Below, one piece after another: positions 1-8,984 of a DNA stretch of 64,000 nt (positions are counted from its first letter, which is position 1; every line of letters starts with the position of its first letter). Origin of the DNA: Streptomyces endocoffeicus (GTDB taxonomy: Bacteria; Actinomycetota; Actinomycetes; Streptomycetales; Streptomycetaceae); assembly GCF_016741935.1 (NCBI RefSeq), contig NZ_JAERRG010000017.1:180850-244849 (forward strand), in the 5' to 3' direction. The translations under genes were made by a program, and so were the position numbers. The notes under the pieces are model-generated. The model worked only from the letters and a program-made list of their open reading frames with translations, was not told where the DNA came from and did not search any database.

Positions 1-735
1 GAGGTCCCGGCCACCGCCGCCCGGCTGGGCTTCGGAGTGCCCGGCTACGCCCACCCCCTGGTGGCGCCCACCGAGTGGGCCGAGCTCACCCGCCCCGGCG
101 CGCCCCTGCACTGGGCGGTCCTCAATGTCGCCCGCGGCCCCGGCTCGCGCAGGGATCCGCACTGCCTTACGGCGGCGGCCCGGCTGCGTGCCACGGGCGT
201 ACGGGTGCTGGGCCATCTCGACCTGCGGTGCGGCACCCGCCCCTTCGGCGAGGTGATCAGTGACGCGAACCACTTCCTGGACTGGTACCAGGTCGACGGC
301 TTCTGTCTGGAGCGCTGCCCGGTGGACCGCCCCGGACTGCCGGAGGTCCGCCGTACGGCGGCCACGCTGCGCGCGCTGCTGGGCGGGGCCTATCTGGTGC
401 TCGGCCAGGGCATCCATCCGCATGAGGACTATATGGAGCTCGCCGATCAGCTGGTGACCTTCCGGGGCTCGTGGCCCGACTACCGTTGGTCCCAGGTGGC
501 CGAGTGGACCGCGGGGTATCCGCCCGAACGGTTCTGCCATCAGGTGCACGGCGTTCCCCGCCGGCATCTCGAGGAAGGGCTGAGGATCGCCCGCTGGCAG
601 GGCGCGGGCACGATCTACTTCACCGACCGTACGGCCCATCCGGACGGGCGGACCTGCACCGATTCCCCGTGGACGGCCCTGCCCGGCTACTGGGACGAAA
701 TCGTCTCGCGACTCGGACCACGTGTCATGGAATGA
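1..735 (+). CDS. spherulation-specific family 4 (spherulin 4-like) protein, 5' end outside window
   Basis: About 244 residues are visible and the frame stays open to the first base, so the true start is probably left of the window; a GTG at 37 is the first internal start but has no good ribosome site. The sequence carries the spherulin-4 pattern: a Gly-Tyr-x-His-Pro stretch near the start, LHWAVLNVARGPG, a VLGHLDLRCGTRPF strand and a WYQVDGFCLE segment resembling the glycosidase-like TIM barrel of the family. Biochemical role is unknown; relatives are thought to act on polysaccharides. No signal peptide can be judged because the N terminus is missing. The stop lies 85 bases before moeZ and overlaps the -35 of its putative sigma-R promoter. 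Confidence 0.75.
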   Translation, partial: EVPATAARLGFGVPGYAHPLVAPTEWAELTRPGAPLHWAVLNVARGPGSRRDPHCLTAAARLRATGVRVLGHLDLRCGTRPFGEVISDANHFLDWYQVDGFCLERCPVDRPGLPEVRRTAATLRALLGGAYLVLGQGIHPHEDYMELADQLVTFRGSWPDYRWSQVAEWTAGYPPERFCHQVHGVPRRHLEEGLRIARWQGAGTIYFTDRTAHPDGRTCTDSPWTALPGYWDEIVSRLGPRVME

Positions 736-754
736 GATGGGGCGTGGCAGTGTT
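729..754 (+). promoter_or_regulatory. putative sigma-R promoter of moeZ
   Basis: GGAAT at 729-733, exactly 18 bases, then GTT at 752-754: the sigma-R consensus of Streptomyces. The gap to the moeZ start (821) allows a leader of about 60 bases. A sulfur-transfer gene fits the thiol-stress regulon. The -35 overlaps the stop codon of the upstream gene. Confidence 0.7.
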
Positions 755-820
755 ACGAGAAGAAAACCACCCCGCTCACGCGGGGGTGAACCGTCTGCTC
801 CCTCCCCTTACGGAGTCCCC

Positions 821-1999
821 GTGTCGCTGCCACCCCTGGTCGAGCCGGCTCCCGAGCTCACCGTCGACGAGGTCCGCAGGTACTCGCGCCATCTGATCAT
901 CCCCGATGTCGGGATGGACGGGCAGAAGCGGCTGAAGAACGCCAAGGTGCTCTGTGTGGGCGCGGGCGGCCTCGGCTCCCCCGCCCTGATGTACCTCGCC
1001 GCGGCAGGCGTGGGCACCCTCGGCATCGTGGAGTTCGACGAGGTCGACGAGTCCAACCTGCAGCGCCAGATCATCCACAGCCAGGCGGACATCGGCCGGT
1101 CCAAGGCAGAGTCCGCCCGTGACACGGTCCTCGGCATCAACCCGTACGTGAACGTCGTGCTGCACCAGGGCCGCCTCGAGGCGGACAACGTGATGGAGAT
1201 CTTCTCCCAGTACGACCTGATCGTGGACGGCACCGACAACTTTGCCACCCGCTATCTGGTCAACGACGCGTGCGTGCTGCTGAACAAGCCGTACGTGTGG
1301 GGTTCGATCTACCGCTTCGACGGCCAGGCGTCGGTCTTCTGGTCCGAGCACGGCCCCTGCTACCGCTGCCTGTACCCGGAGCCCCCGCCGCCCGGCATGG
1401 TCCCCTCCTGCGCCGAGGGCGGCGTGCTGGGCGTGCTGTGCGCCTCCATCGGCTCCATCCAGGTCACCGAGGCCATCAAGGTGCTCACCGGCACCGGGGA
1501 CCCGCTGGTCGGCCGTCTGATGATCTACGACGCCCTGGAGATGACCTACCGCCAGGTCAAGGTCCGCAAGGACCCGGACTGCGCGGTCTGCGGCCCGAAC
1601 CCGACCGTCACCGAGCTGATCGACTACGAGGCGTTCTGCGGTGTGGTGTCGGACGAGGCCCAGGAGGCGGCGGCCGGTTCGACGATCACTCCCAAGCAGC
1701 TCAAGGAGTGGATCGACGACGGCGAGAACATCGACATCATCGATGTCCGCGAGCCCAACGAGTACGAGATCGTCTCGATCCCCGGCGCCCGGCTGATCCC
1801 GAAGGACGGGTTCCTGATGGGCGGCGCCCTCCAGGACCTTCCGCAGGACAAGAAGATCGTCTTGCATTGCAAGACGGGTGTCCGGTCGGCGGAAGTCCTG
1901 GCCGTCCTGAAGTCCGCGGGCTTCTCCGACGCCGTCCATGTGGGCGGCGGCGTGATCGGCTGGGTCAACCAGATCGAGCCCGACAAGCCGGTCTACTGA
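821..1999 (+). CDS. moeZ: adenylyltransferase/sulfurtransferase MoeZ (MoeB-ThiF domain plus rhodanese)
   Basis: A 392-residue enzyme that adenylates the C-terminal Gly-Gly of small sulfur carriers (MoaD/ThiS/CysO type) and then loads sulfur for molybdopterin, thiamine or cysteine synthesis in the cytoplasm. The ThiF/MoeB domain has the nucleotide loop GAGGLG (about residues 48-53), the VDGTDNF segment, zinc cysteine pairs CYRC and CAVC, and a Cys in PSCAEGG. The C-terminal rhodanese domain carries the active-site loop HCKTGVRS. Start chosen at GTG 821 because GGAG sits five bases upstream and the product begins MSLPPLVEP; the frame is open further upstream but without family similarity. A sigma-R-type promoter lies just upstream and a strong hairpin terminator follows. 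Confidence 0.93.
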   Translation: MSLPPLVEPAPELTVDEVRRYSRHLIIPDVGMDGQKRLKNAKVLCVGAGGLGSPALMYLAAAGVGTLGIVEFDEVDESNLQRQIIHSQADIGRSKAESARDTVLGINPYVNVVLHQGRLEADNVMEIFSQYDLIVDGTDNFATRYLVNDACVLLNKPYVWGSIYRFDGQASVFWSEHGPCYRCLYPEPPPPGMVPSCAEGGVLGVLCASIGSIQVTEAIKVLTGTGDPLVGRLMIYDALEMTYRQVKVRKDPDCAVCGPNPTVTELIDYEAFCGVVSDEAQEAAAGSTITPKQLKEWIDDGENIDIIDVREPNEYEIVSIPGARLIPKDGFLMGGALQDLPQDKKIVLHCKTGVRSAEVLAVLKSAGFSDAVHVGGGVIGWVNQIEPDKPVY

Positions 2000-2016
2000 T
2001 CTCCGGTACGCACCGC

Positions 2017-2066
2017 CCGTAAGGGGGCCGGACCGCCGCGCCGACGGCGATCCGGCCCCCTTACGG
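2017..2066. terminator. bidirectional hairpin terminator between moeZ and the convergent peptidase gene
   Basis: A perfect 16-base inverted repeat (2017-2032 with 2051-2066) with an 18-base loop separates convergent genes. Both arms end in the octamer CCGTAAGG/CCTTACGG; a third copy of the right arm's end lies at about 2075-2087. Confidence 0.8.
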
Positions 2067-2101
2067 CTGTCGTCGGCCCCCTTACGGCTGCCGCGAGAGC
2101 C

Positions 2102-3706
2102 TCAGCGGCAGGTCTTGCCGCCCGCGGGCACCTTCCCGTCCAGCAGATAGGCGTTCACGGTCTTCGTCATACAGGCGTTGCCGCTGTTGTACGCGCCATG
2201 GCCCTGGCCCTTGTAGGTGACCTCGACGCCCACGCCCTTGCCCAGCTCCTGGACCATCTTCCGGGCCCCCTCGTACGGGGTGGCCGGGTCTCCGGTGTTG
2301 CCGACCACGAGGATCGGCGCCGAGCCCTCGGCGCTGACGTCCGGGGTGTCCGTGGTGCCGTCCACCGGCCAGCCGGTGCAGCCGAGCATGCCCCAGGCCA
2401 GATACTCGCCGAAGACCGGTGACGCCTTACGGAAGCGCGGCAGCTGGGCCTTCACATCGGTCACCGTGTAACGCTGCCTGTCGTCCACGCAGTTGATGGC
2501 CGCGTTGGCGGCGTTGATGTTGCTGTAGTGGCCGTTCTCGTCGCGGCCGGACATCGAATCGGCCATCGCGAGCAGCATGTTGCCCTCCTCGAGCTGTATC
2601 GCCTCCTGCAGCCCGAGCGTCAGGTACTTCCAGCTCTCCTTGTCGTAGAGCGCGGCGGCGATACCGCCCAGCGCCCCGTCCTGGGTGAGCTTGCGGCCGC
2701 TCTCGGTGGACAGCGGCTTCTTGTCGAGCTTCTTCAGGAAGGCCGCGATCCGGCCGGCGCCCGCCGCCGGGTCGCCGCCGGTCGGGCAGGCCGTGCCCTT
2801 CTTGGCGCAGTCCTCGAGGTAGTTGTCGAGCGCGAGCTGGAAGCCCTTCGCCTGGCCGTAGGAGCCCTGCTCGGGGTCCTCGGTGGGGTCGACCACGGCG
2901 TCCAGGACCGCGCGTCCCACCCGCTTCGGGTACAGATGGGCGTAGACGCCGCCGAGTTCGGTGCCGTAGGAGATGCCGAAGTACGACAGCTTGTCGTCGC
3001 CCAGCACCTGCCGCATGAGGTCCATGTCACGCGCGGCGCTCACGGTGTCCACATGTCCGAGCACCTTGCCGGAACGCTTCTCACAGCCCTTGATGAACGC
3101 CTTCGAGTCCGCCATCGCGGTCTTGACCTCGGCGTCGTCGTCCGGCGTGCTGTCCACGGCGTCCGAGGCGTCGATCTCCGCGTCGCTCTGGCACCGCACC
3201 CCGGCGCTCTCGCCGACCCCGCGCGGATCGAAGCTCACCAGGTCATAGCGTGAGCGCAGGGTGTCGTAGGCGGAGGCGAAACCGGGCAGCGAGGAGACAC
3301 CGGAGCCGCCGGGTCCGCCGAAATTGAACACCAGGGAGCCGATGCGCTTGCCCGATCCGGTGGCCTTGGCGCGGATCATGGCCAGATCGATCGTTTCGCC
3401 TCTGGGCTTCGCGTAGTCCAGCGGCGCCTTGAGAGTGGCGCATTCCCACTCGCTTCCCGGCTTCTCACCGGTGCCCTGCATCGCGGTCGGGGCGGGACAG
3501 GACGACCAGTTGAGCTTCTGACCCGTGAGCGAGCCCGGCAGCCCGGAGTCCGAAGGCGCGGCCGGGGCCGACGCCGAGGGCTCGGACGACGCCTTGCCCT
3601 GCTCGTTTCCCCCGTCGTCGTCGCAGCCCGCGACGGCGAGGAGGGTGACCATGGCGGTCATGGAGACCAGCGCCCTGGTCCGTATGGTGCGTGAGGAACT
3701 CGGCAT
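2102..3706 (-). CDS. secreted lipoprotein alpha/beta hydrolase, tripeptidyl aminopeptidase (SlpD/SlpE-like) family
   Basis: A 534-residue exported serine peptidase of the Streptomyces TAP/Slp family, expected to trim N-terminal tripeptides outside the membrane. The N terminus has a charged start, a hydrophobic stretch and a lipobox LLAVAGC followed by Asp/Gly-rich linker, so it should be a lipoprotein. The alpha/beta-hydrolase fold is shown by NFGGPGGSG (oxyanion region), the nucleophile elbow GISYG (Ser near 243), an Asp in GNTGDPATPYEG and His in GQGHGAYNS, the last two in the TAP-like C-terminal domain. Start at ATG 3706. It lies directly downstream of a paralogue on the same strand, with roughly a 110-base gap, suggesting tandem duplication. 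Substrate not predictable. Confidence 0.9.
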   Translation of the reverse strand: MPSSSRTIRTRALVSMTAMVTLLAVAGCDDDGGNEQGKASSEPSASAPAAPSDSGLPGSLTGQKLNWSSCPAPTAMQGTGEKPGSEWECATLKAPLDYAKPRGETIDLAMIRAKATGSGKRIGSLVFNFGGPGGSGVSSLPGFASAYDTLRSRYDLVSFDPRGVGESAGVRCQSDAEIDASDAVDSTPDDDAEVKTAMADSKAFIKGCEKRSGKVLGHVDTVSAARDMDLMRQVLGDDKLSYFGISYGTELGGVYAHLYPKRVGRAVLDAVVDPTEDPEQGSYGQAKGFQLALDNYLEDCAKKGTACPTGGDPAAGAGRIAAFLKKLDKKPLSTESGRKLTQDGALGGIAAALYDKESWKYLTLGLQEAIQLEEGNMLLAMADSMSGRDENGHYSNINAANAAINCVDDRQRYTVTDVKAQLPRFRKASPVFGEYLAWGMLGCTGWPVDGTTDTPDVSAEGSAPILVVGNTGDPATPYEGARKMVQELGKGVGVEVTYKGQGHGAYNSGNACMTKTVNAYLLDGKVPAGGKTCR

Positions 3707-3817
3707 ATCCGGAGATCCTATGAGGAGGCGGGGACGGAATCGCCTGTGGTTCTTCTCAAAGCCATCACGATTCGTGAGGTCGGCCGGGGTGCGGCGGGTC
3801 TGGGCGCGGCCCCGGCC

Positions 3818-5326
3818 CTAGGTGCAGACCTTCCCCTTCGGAGGCACCGTGCCCCGCAGCAGATAGGCGTTGACCGTCTTCCGGACACAGGCGTTGCCGC
3901 TGTCGTACGCCCCATGGCCCTCGCCCTTGTAGGTGAGCTGGACGCCGACCCCGGGGCCCAACTCCTTCGCCATCCGCGCGGCACCCTCGTACGGGGTCGC
4001 CGGGTCACCGGTGTTGCCGACGACCAGGATCGGCGCGGCCCCCTTGGCGCTCACGTCGGGCGTGGTCCAGGCGCCGCGGACCGGCCAGTCGGTGCACTGG
4101 GTCAGGCCCCACGCCATCATGTCGCCGAAGACGGGGGAGACCTTACGGAAGGTGGGCAGCTTCCGCTCGATGTCCGGGACCGTATAGCGCTGCTTGAAGT
4201 CGGCGCAGGTGATGGCGGTAAGGGCGGACTGGAGGGTGCTGTAGCGGCCGTCCGGGCCGCGTCCGTTCATGGCGTCCCCCAGGGCCAGCAGGATCCTGCC
4301 GTCGCCCTGCTGGGCGGCGGCGATCCCCTGGGTGAGGTACTGCCAGTACTCCCGCGAGTACAGGGATTGCGCGATGCCGCCGTCGGCCAGGGACTCGGTC
4401 AGCTTCCGGCCGCCGTAGCCGCGCACCGGACGGCTGTCGAGCCGCTTCAGCAGCGTGCGGATCCGGTTCTGGGTGGGGCAGCTGTAGACGCTGGTCCTGG
4501 TACACGCCTTCAGATAGTCGTCGAGGGCGCGCTGGAACCCCTTGGCCTGGCCGAGCGCGCCCTGTTCGGGCGTCTGCATGGGGTCCACGACCCCGTCGAA
4601 GAGGGCGCGTCCCACCTGCTTCGGGTACAGATGGGCGTAGACGCCGCCGAGTTCGGTGCCGTAGGAGACGCCGAAGTAGTGCATCTTCTTGTCGCCGAGG
4701 ACGCGTCGCATGAGGTCCATGTCACGGGCGGCGTTGGTGGTGCCGACGTACGGCAGGATCGTGCCGGAGTTCTTCTCGCATCCGCCGGCGTAGGTCTTGA
4801 CCCGGCGGACCAGGCTCTTCACCTCGGCGCTGTCGTTCGGGGTGGAGTCGGCGGCGTAGTAGGCGTCGAGCTGCCGGTCCGGGAGGCAGCGCACCCCGCT
4901 GCTGCGGCCGACCCCGCGCGGATCGAAGCTGACCAGGTCGTAGCGGGTGCGCAGTTGCTTGTAGCTGCCCGCGAGCGCCGGGAGGGTGGCCACGCCCGAG
5001 CCGCCGGGGCCGCCGAAGTTGAAGATGAGCGAGCCGATCCGGTGGCGCCGGTCGGTGGCCTTGGCGCGGATCATGGCGATGCCGATGGTCTTGCCGTGCG
5101 GCTTGCGGTAGTCCAGCGGCACATGGAGCGTCGCGCACTCCCACTCCCCGCCCGGCGCCTTGGTGGCGGTCGCGTCCTGGCTCGAGGAGGGGGCGGGGCA
5201 GCCGGCCCAGTCCAGCTTCTGGTGGGCCGAGGTGTCCGGCCGTCCGCCGTCGCCACCGCATCCGGTGGCCAGGGCGGTCAGCAGCAGAGCGGCGGACAGC
5301 GCACCGAGGCGCAGAGGTCGGGACAC
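3818..5326 (-). CDS. secreted lipoprotein alpha/beta hydrolase, tripeptidyl aminopeptidase family (paralogue)
   Basis: A 502-residue paralogue of the downstream gene with the same plan: lipobox LATGC after a hydrophobic segment, NFGGPGGSG, nucleophile elbow GVSYG (Ser near 219), Asp in GNTGDPATPYEG and His in GEGHGAYDS. Start chosen at GTG 5326 because a GGGAGAG ribosome site lies six bases upstream and the signal peptide begins immediately; the open frame reaches 5479 but the extra 51 residues are Pro/Arg/Gly-rich and run into a repeat array. The two genes probably arose by duplication; differences are concentrated in the linker and cap region. Both are likely extracellular lipid-anchored exopeptidases. 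Confidence 0.9.
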   Translation of the reverse strand: MSRPLRLGALSAALLLTALATGCGGDGGRPDTSAHQKLDWAGCPAPSSSQDATATKAPGGEWECATLHVPLDYRKPHGKTIGIAMIRAKATDRRHRIGSLIFNFGGPGGSGVATLPALAGSYKQLRTRYDLVSFDPRGVGRSSGVRCLPDRQLDAYYAADSTPNDSAEVKSLVRRVKTYAGGCEKNSGTILPYVGTTNAARDMDLMRRVLGDKKMHYFGVSYGTELGGVYAHLYPKQVGRALFDGVVDPMQTPEQGALGQAKGFQRALDDYLKACTRTSVYSCPTQNRIRTLLKRLDSRPVRGYGGRKLTESLADGGIAQSLYSREYWQYLTQGIAAAQQGDGRILLALGDAMNGRGPDGRYSTLQSALTAITCADFKQRYTVPDIERKLPTFRKVSPVFGDMMAWGLTQCTDWPVRGAWTTPDVSAKGAAPILVVGNTGDPATPYEGAARMAKELGPGVGVQLTYKGEGHGAYDSGNACVRKTVNAYLLRGTVPPKGKVCT

Positions 5327-5461
5327 GGCGGCTCTCCCATGGGTGGGGGTACCGCCATCGTGAGGTCCGTGGCCGCCACACGCGCGCACAGCGGGGGCGT
5401 ACGGGTGAGGGGAGGCTGGGTGTCCGGGTGCCTGCGGGAGGGCTCCAGCGGGGCCTCTACG

Positions 5462-5574
5462 GGCGCTACGGCGCCTCATCGCGGGCGAGCCCTACAAGCG
5501 CCTTAGCGCCCTTTCGCGGGCGGGCAACGGCGCTACAGCGCCCTTGCACGGGCGAGCACGGGCGCTACAGCGCC
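5462..5574. repeat. four-unit tandem hairpin repeat overlapping the stop codon of the LPG-synthase-like gene
   Basis: Four units begin at about 5462, 5497, 5529 and 5561 (periods 35, 32, 32). Each holds a small palindrome GGCGCTACAGCGCC or variant, followed by GCGGGCGAGC-like sequence. The last unit contains the end and TAG stop (5565-5567, minus strand) of the 5565-8336 gene, so the array looks like repeated copies of that gene's last codons. It could act as a multi-hairpin terminator. Confidence 0.75.
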
Positions 5575-8336
5575 CCTTTGCGGGTGAGGTGGGTGAAGGC
5601 CACCCAGCCGGGCAGCACCGGCAGCCAGAAGACCATCAGCCGGAAGAGCAGCACCGCGGGCGCCGCCGTCTCGTACGGCAGCCCGGCGAAGGTCAGACCC
5701 GCGATCAGGGCGGCCTCGACCGCGCCCACACCGCCGGGGGTGGGCGCCGCCGACCCCAGGGCGTTGCCCGCGAGGAAGACGACGGCGATGCTCGCGTAGC
5801 TCAGCTCACCGCCGAACGCCCGGATCGCGGAGTCGAGGCACATCACGTTCGCGGCGGTCAGCAGCAGGGTGCCGCCGATGCCGGCGAGCAGCTTCTTGGG
5901 CCGCTGGAGCACGTCCAGCATGCGCGGGACGACGCCCGCGAACAGCGACCGAACCCGGGTGGACACGAACTTCCGCAGCACCGGAATGGCGGTCACCACC
6001 AGCACCAGGACGGCGGCCGTCAGCAGCCCGGCGATCACTGTCCGGGACGGCGAGAGCGCCGGGGTGCGCTCGGTGCCGGTGATGTAGCCGAAGGTCAGCA
6101 GCAGCACGATATGGCTGGCGAGCCCGAACAGCTGGGAGGCGCCCACACTGGCCACCGCGAGTCCCGGCCGCACCCCCGCGCGCTGGAGGAAGCGGGTGTT
6201 GAGGGCGACCCCGCCGACCGCCGCGGGCGCCACCAGCTTCACGAACGAGGCGGCCACCTGCGCCAGCACCGTCCGCCCGAGGGGCACCTTCTCCGGGACG
6301 AAGCCGAGCAGGCTCAGCGCCGCGGCCAGATAGGTGAGCGCGGAGAAGACGAGCGCGAAGATGACCCAGATCCAGTTGGCCTCGCCGACCAGGGCGCCCA
6401 GCTTGAGATGGGTGAACTGGGACAGCAGGAAGTACGCGGCGAAGGCCCCCGCGCAGAAGCTGACCAGGGTGCGCGGCTTGATGCGCTCCAGCCGTTCGGG
6501 CTGTATCGGAGCCTGGGGCCTCACCAGCAGCACCTGCTGCCGGATCTGGGAGAGCAGATCCTCCTCGCGGGCGTCCTCCAGGGCCTCCTCGATGGCGCGC
6601 TTCTCCGCCTGCTTCTCGGCCTTGGCCGTCTTACGGTCGCCGGCGGCCGCCTCCGGACCCCCGGCGGCCTCCTGTGCCTCTCTCGCCTCGGCCTCCCGGG
6701 CCTCCTTGGCCTCCTTGGCGGCGTGGGACGCCTCCAGGACGGCCTCCCGGTGGCGCTGGGCGCGCTCGCGCGCGAGCTGGCGCAGGGTCGCGCGGGTGCC
6801 CCGGCCGAGCGCCAGGGGCTGCAGCAGCGGAAGGCTGCCGGCGACCGCGTCCGGGCCGAGGACCTCCACCGCGGCGGCCACGGAGCGCTCGGCGCCCACC
6901 CGCAGGCCCAGGGTGGTCAGCAGCTGTGCGATGTCCATCCGCAGCACCACGTCACCGGCCGCGATCTCGCCGCTGCGCAGATCGGTCAGGAAGACCGTGC
7001 CGTTGCGGTCGATGAGCAGGGCGTCGCTGTCCAGCCGCCGGTGGGCGATCCGCCGCGACTGGAGCGCCTGGACCTGGTGCCAGGCCTCGGCCAGCAGTTC
7101 GTCGGTGATCGCCTCGTCCGGCAGGGCGTGCAGCGGTCGGCCGCCGACGTGCTCGTAGACGAGCATCACGGCGTCCGGGCCGAGCTCGGAGGTGGCGATC
7201 AGCTTGGGCGCGTTGGCCCCGGCCGCGATGGCCGCGTAGGCGAGCAGCGCCTCCTGCTCCAGGGCCTGGCGCAGCGACTGGAGGCTGCGGGGCGGGGTGA
7301 TCGTCCGCAGGGTCAGCCGCTGCCAGACGCCGTAGAAGAAGCCCTGGGCCTGCTGCTCCCGGTCGACGACGGTGACGTCCAGGGGCGGGCCGTCCTCCAG
7401 GGTGACCAGATAGCGGCGGCCCCGGTCGCCATGGCCGCCGTGCTCGTCCTCGGGCTCCTCGGCGCGCATGGCGCTGACCGGGTTGAAGCCGACCCGGCGC
7501 AGCCCGGCGAGCAGGTGCTGGCCGGTGGGGCGCACATTGGGGGAGCCGACCGCGTAGAGCGTGCCGTAGGCCACCGCCCAGCCGATGAGCACCGTAAGGG
7601 CGATCGAGAACGGTGTGGTGTAGCCGCCCACGAGCACCGCGAAGGCGTCGAGCAGCAGCACGCACCACATGGCCACCCGCCAGCGCGGGCGCCGGGCCAT
7701 GCCGACGGCCGTCATATAGGCGATGACGGGAGCGAGATAGCCGTGCACGGGGTCGCTGAAGGTGCCGCCGGGGGCGGGCTGAGTGAGGGCCTCGCGGAGC
7801 GAACCGGGGGCGCCTCTGGCGACCCAGAGGTCCATGGCGAGGGACACCCCGTGGGCCAGCACCGCGGCCAGCACGCCGTCGGCGATCCGCAGGCCGTCCC
7901 GTTTGATCAGCCGCTCGAAGGCGAAGGCCACCGGCAGGACGAGGACGGCCACCCCGGCCGTGAGCCCCGCGAAGTCGATCAGTAGCGGGGGCGCCTGGTC
8001 GGCGCCGTGCCCGATGTCCTTCTCCAGACCCGCGGTGGTGCCGTGGGCGAAGGCCGCGATGGCGAGCACGACGGCCATGCCGAGGATCCCGAGCAGCGTC
8101 CGCAGCAGATCGGAGGGGCGGTGCACGCGGGCCGGCAGCAGCGGCTCGTCGCCGGAGACCCGGTCCACATGGCCCTCCGGTCCGTCCGGGCCGCAGTCAT
8201 CCCCCGAGTCCGGGGCCTCTGTCTCCGGCCGACCGGACGGTGTCGTGGAGTGCGGCAATGCCTTCGAGGTGCGGGCCTCCTCCTCCGGAGGCTGCGCACC
8301 CTGCTGCTTCGCCGTCTCTTCTTGATCTCGTATCAC
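5565..8336 (-). CDS. multi-domain membrane protein: N-terminal membrane part, kinase-like middle, lysylphosphatidylglycerol synthase/UPF0104 transmembrane domain
   Basis: A 923-residue protein. Residues about 1-70 are polar; about 75-290 contain several membrane segments; about 300-520 look like a degenerate kinase/phosphotransferase fold (MLVYEHVGGRPL, IAHRRLDSDALLIDRNGTVFLTDLRSG, echoing catalytic loop and DxG-like motifs); about 550-620 is an Ala/Glu/Lys-rich coiled coil; about 640-920 is the LPG-synthase-type membrane domain with PAAVGGVALNTRFLQRAG and APTPGGVGAVEAAL signatures. Homologues are annotated as lysylphosphatidylglycerol synthase TM domain or UPF0104 proteins; the catalytic acyl-lysyl-transferase domain of MprF is absent, so lipid lysylation cannot be claimed. 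A flippase-like or polymer-transport role under the control of the kinase-like part is possible. ATG start at 8336. Confidence 0.8.
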   Translation of the reverse strand: MIRDQEETAKQQGAQPPEEEARTSKALPHSTTPSGRPETEAPDSGDDCGPDGPEGHVDRVSGDEPLLPARVHRPSDLLRTLLGILGMAVVLAIAAFAHGTTAGLEKDIGHGADQAPPLLIDFAGLTAGVAVLVLPVAFAFERLIKRDGLRIADGVLAAVLAHGVSLAMDLWVARGAPGSLREALTQPAPGGTFSDPVHGYLAPVIAYMTAVGMARRPRWRVAMWCVLLLDAFAVLVGGYTTPFSIALTVLIGWAVAYGTLYAVGSPNVRPTGQHLLAGLRRVGFNPVSAMRAEEPEDEHGGHGDRGRRYLVTLEDGPPLDVTVVDREQQAQGFFYGVWQRLTLRTITPPRSLQSLRQALEQEALLAYAAIAAGANAPKLIATSELGPDAVMLVYEHVGGRPLHALPDEAITDELLAEAWHQVQALQSRRIAHRRLDSDALLIDRNGTVFLTDLRSGEIAAGDVVLRMDIAQLLTTLGLRVGAERSVAAAVEVLGPDAVAGSLPLLQPLALGRGTRATLRQLARERAQRHREAVLEASHAAKEAKEAREAEAREAQEAAGGPEAAAGDRKTAKAEKQAEKRAIEEALEDAREEDLLSQIRQQVLLVRPQAPIQPERLERIKPRTLVSFCAGAFAAYFLLSQFTHLKLGALVGEANWIWVIFALVFSALTYLAAALSLLGFVPEKVPLGRTVLAQVAASFVKLVAPAAVGGVALNTRFLQRAGVRPGLAVASVGASQLFGLASHIVLLLTFGYITGTERTPALSPSRTVIAGLLTAAVLVLVVTAIPVLRKFVSTRVRSLFAGVVPRMLDVLQRPKKLLAGIGGTLLLTAANVMCLDSAIRAFGGELSYASIAVVFLAGNALGSAAPTPGGVGAVEAALIAGLTFAGLPYETAAPAVLLFRLMVFWLPVLPGWVAFTHLTRKGAL

Positions 8337-8594
8337 CAGTCACCGCCCGGAAGATGGTGGCATGCCCGGGCTGCGGAGGGGGGCATCAGGGTGCATTTCG
8401 GGGACGTGGACCCCGAATGGTACGCCCTGCTGAGGATTCCCGCACAGTGCGTGATCGAACCGCGACCCGGCCCGGAGCGGGCCCGCCGCCACCCTGCGCG
8501 GGGCGCGGTGGCGCGCTCTGCGGGGCGTACGGAGGGGCGTGCGGTGAAGCGTTTGGCGCGGCTGTCGTCGGGGCTGTCGGAGGGGTGCGGCAGG

Positions 8595-8984
8595 ATGGGG
8601 CGGATGAGCCGGGAGAGCAGGGAGCCGGAGGACGGGGACAGCGCCGAGGAGCTGCCCGAGTACGCCGAGCGGGTGCTGGAGGTGGCCGAGCTGATCCCCT
8701 CCGGCCGCGTGATGACCTACGGGGACGTCGCCGAATGGCTGGAGGAGGGCGGCCCGCGCCAGGTGGGGCGGGTGATGGCGCTCTACGGGGGCGCCGTGCC
8801 GTGGTGGCGGGTGGTGCGCGCGGACGGTGTGCTGCTGCCCGGCCACGAGCTGCGCGCCCTTGACCACTACCGCGAGGAGGGCACGCCGCTGCGCGAGGCG
8901 GCGCGCTCGGCCGAGGGCCATGTGCCGCGGATCGACATGGCCAGGGCGCGGTGGGACGGGGGCGGGCAGGACCACGGCCGTTAG
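8595..8984 (+). CDS. atl: alkyltransferase-like (ATL) DNA-binding protein, MGMT family without the acceptor cysteine
   Basis: A 129-residue protein of the O6-alkylguanine-DNA alkyltransferase C-terminal fold. It shows the helix-turn-helix and arginine-finger region (VMTYGDVAEWL, RQVGRVMALYG), but the active-site Pro-Cys-His-Arg-Val is PWWRVV, with Trp in place of Cys. Such ATL proteins bind alkylated guanine, flip it out and hand the lesion to nucleotide excision repair. ATG 8595 is preferred because GGAGGGG ends nine bases upstream; ATG 8604 is an in-frame alternative. Placement next to the adnAB helicase-nucleases is consistent with DNA repair. Confidence 0.85.
   Translation: MGRMSRESREPEDGDSAEELPEYAERVLEVAELIPSGRVMTYGDVAEWLEEGGPRQVGRVMALYGGAVPWWRVVRADGVLLPGHELRALDHYREEGTPLREAARSAEGHVPRIDMARARWDGGGQDHGR

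Noticed and set aside
5462..5574. CRISPR-like array with 32-base period
   Set aside because: The whole unit is conserved, with no variable spacers, and units contain the neighbouring gene's own stop region; no cas genes.
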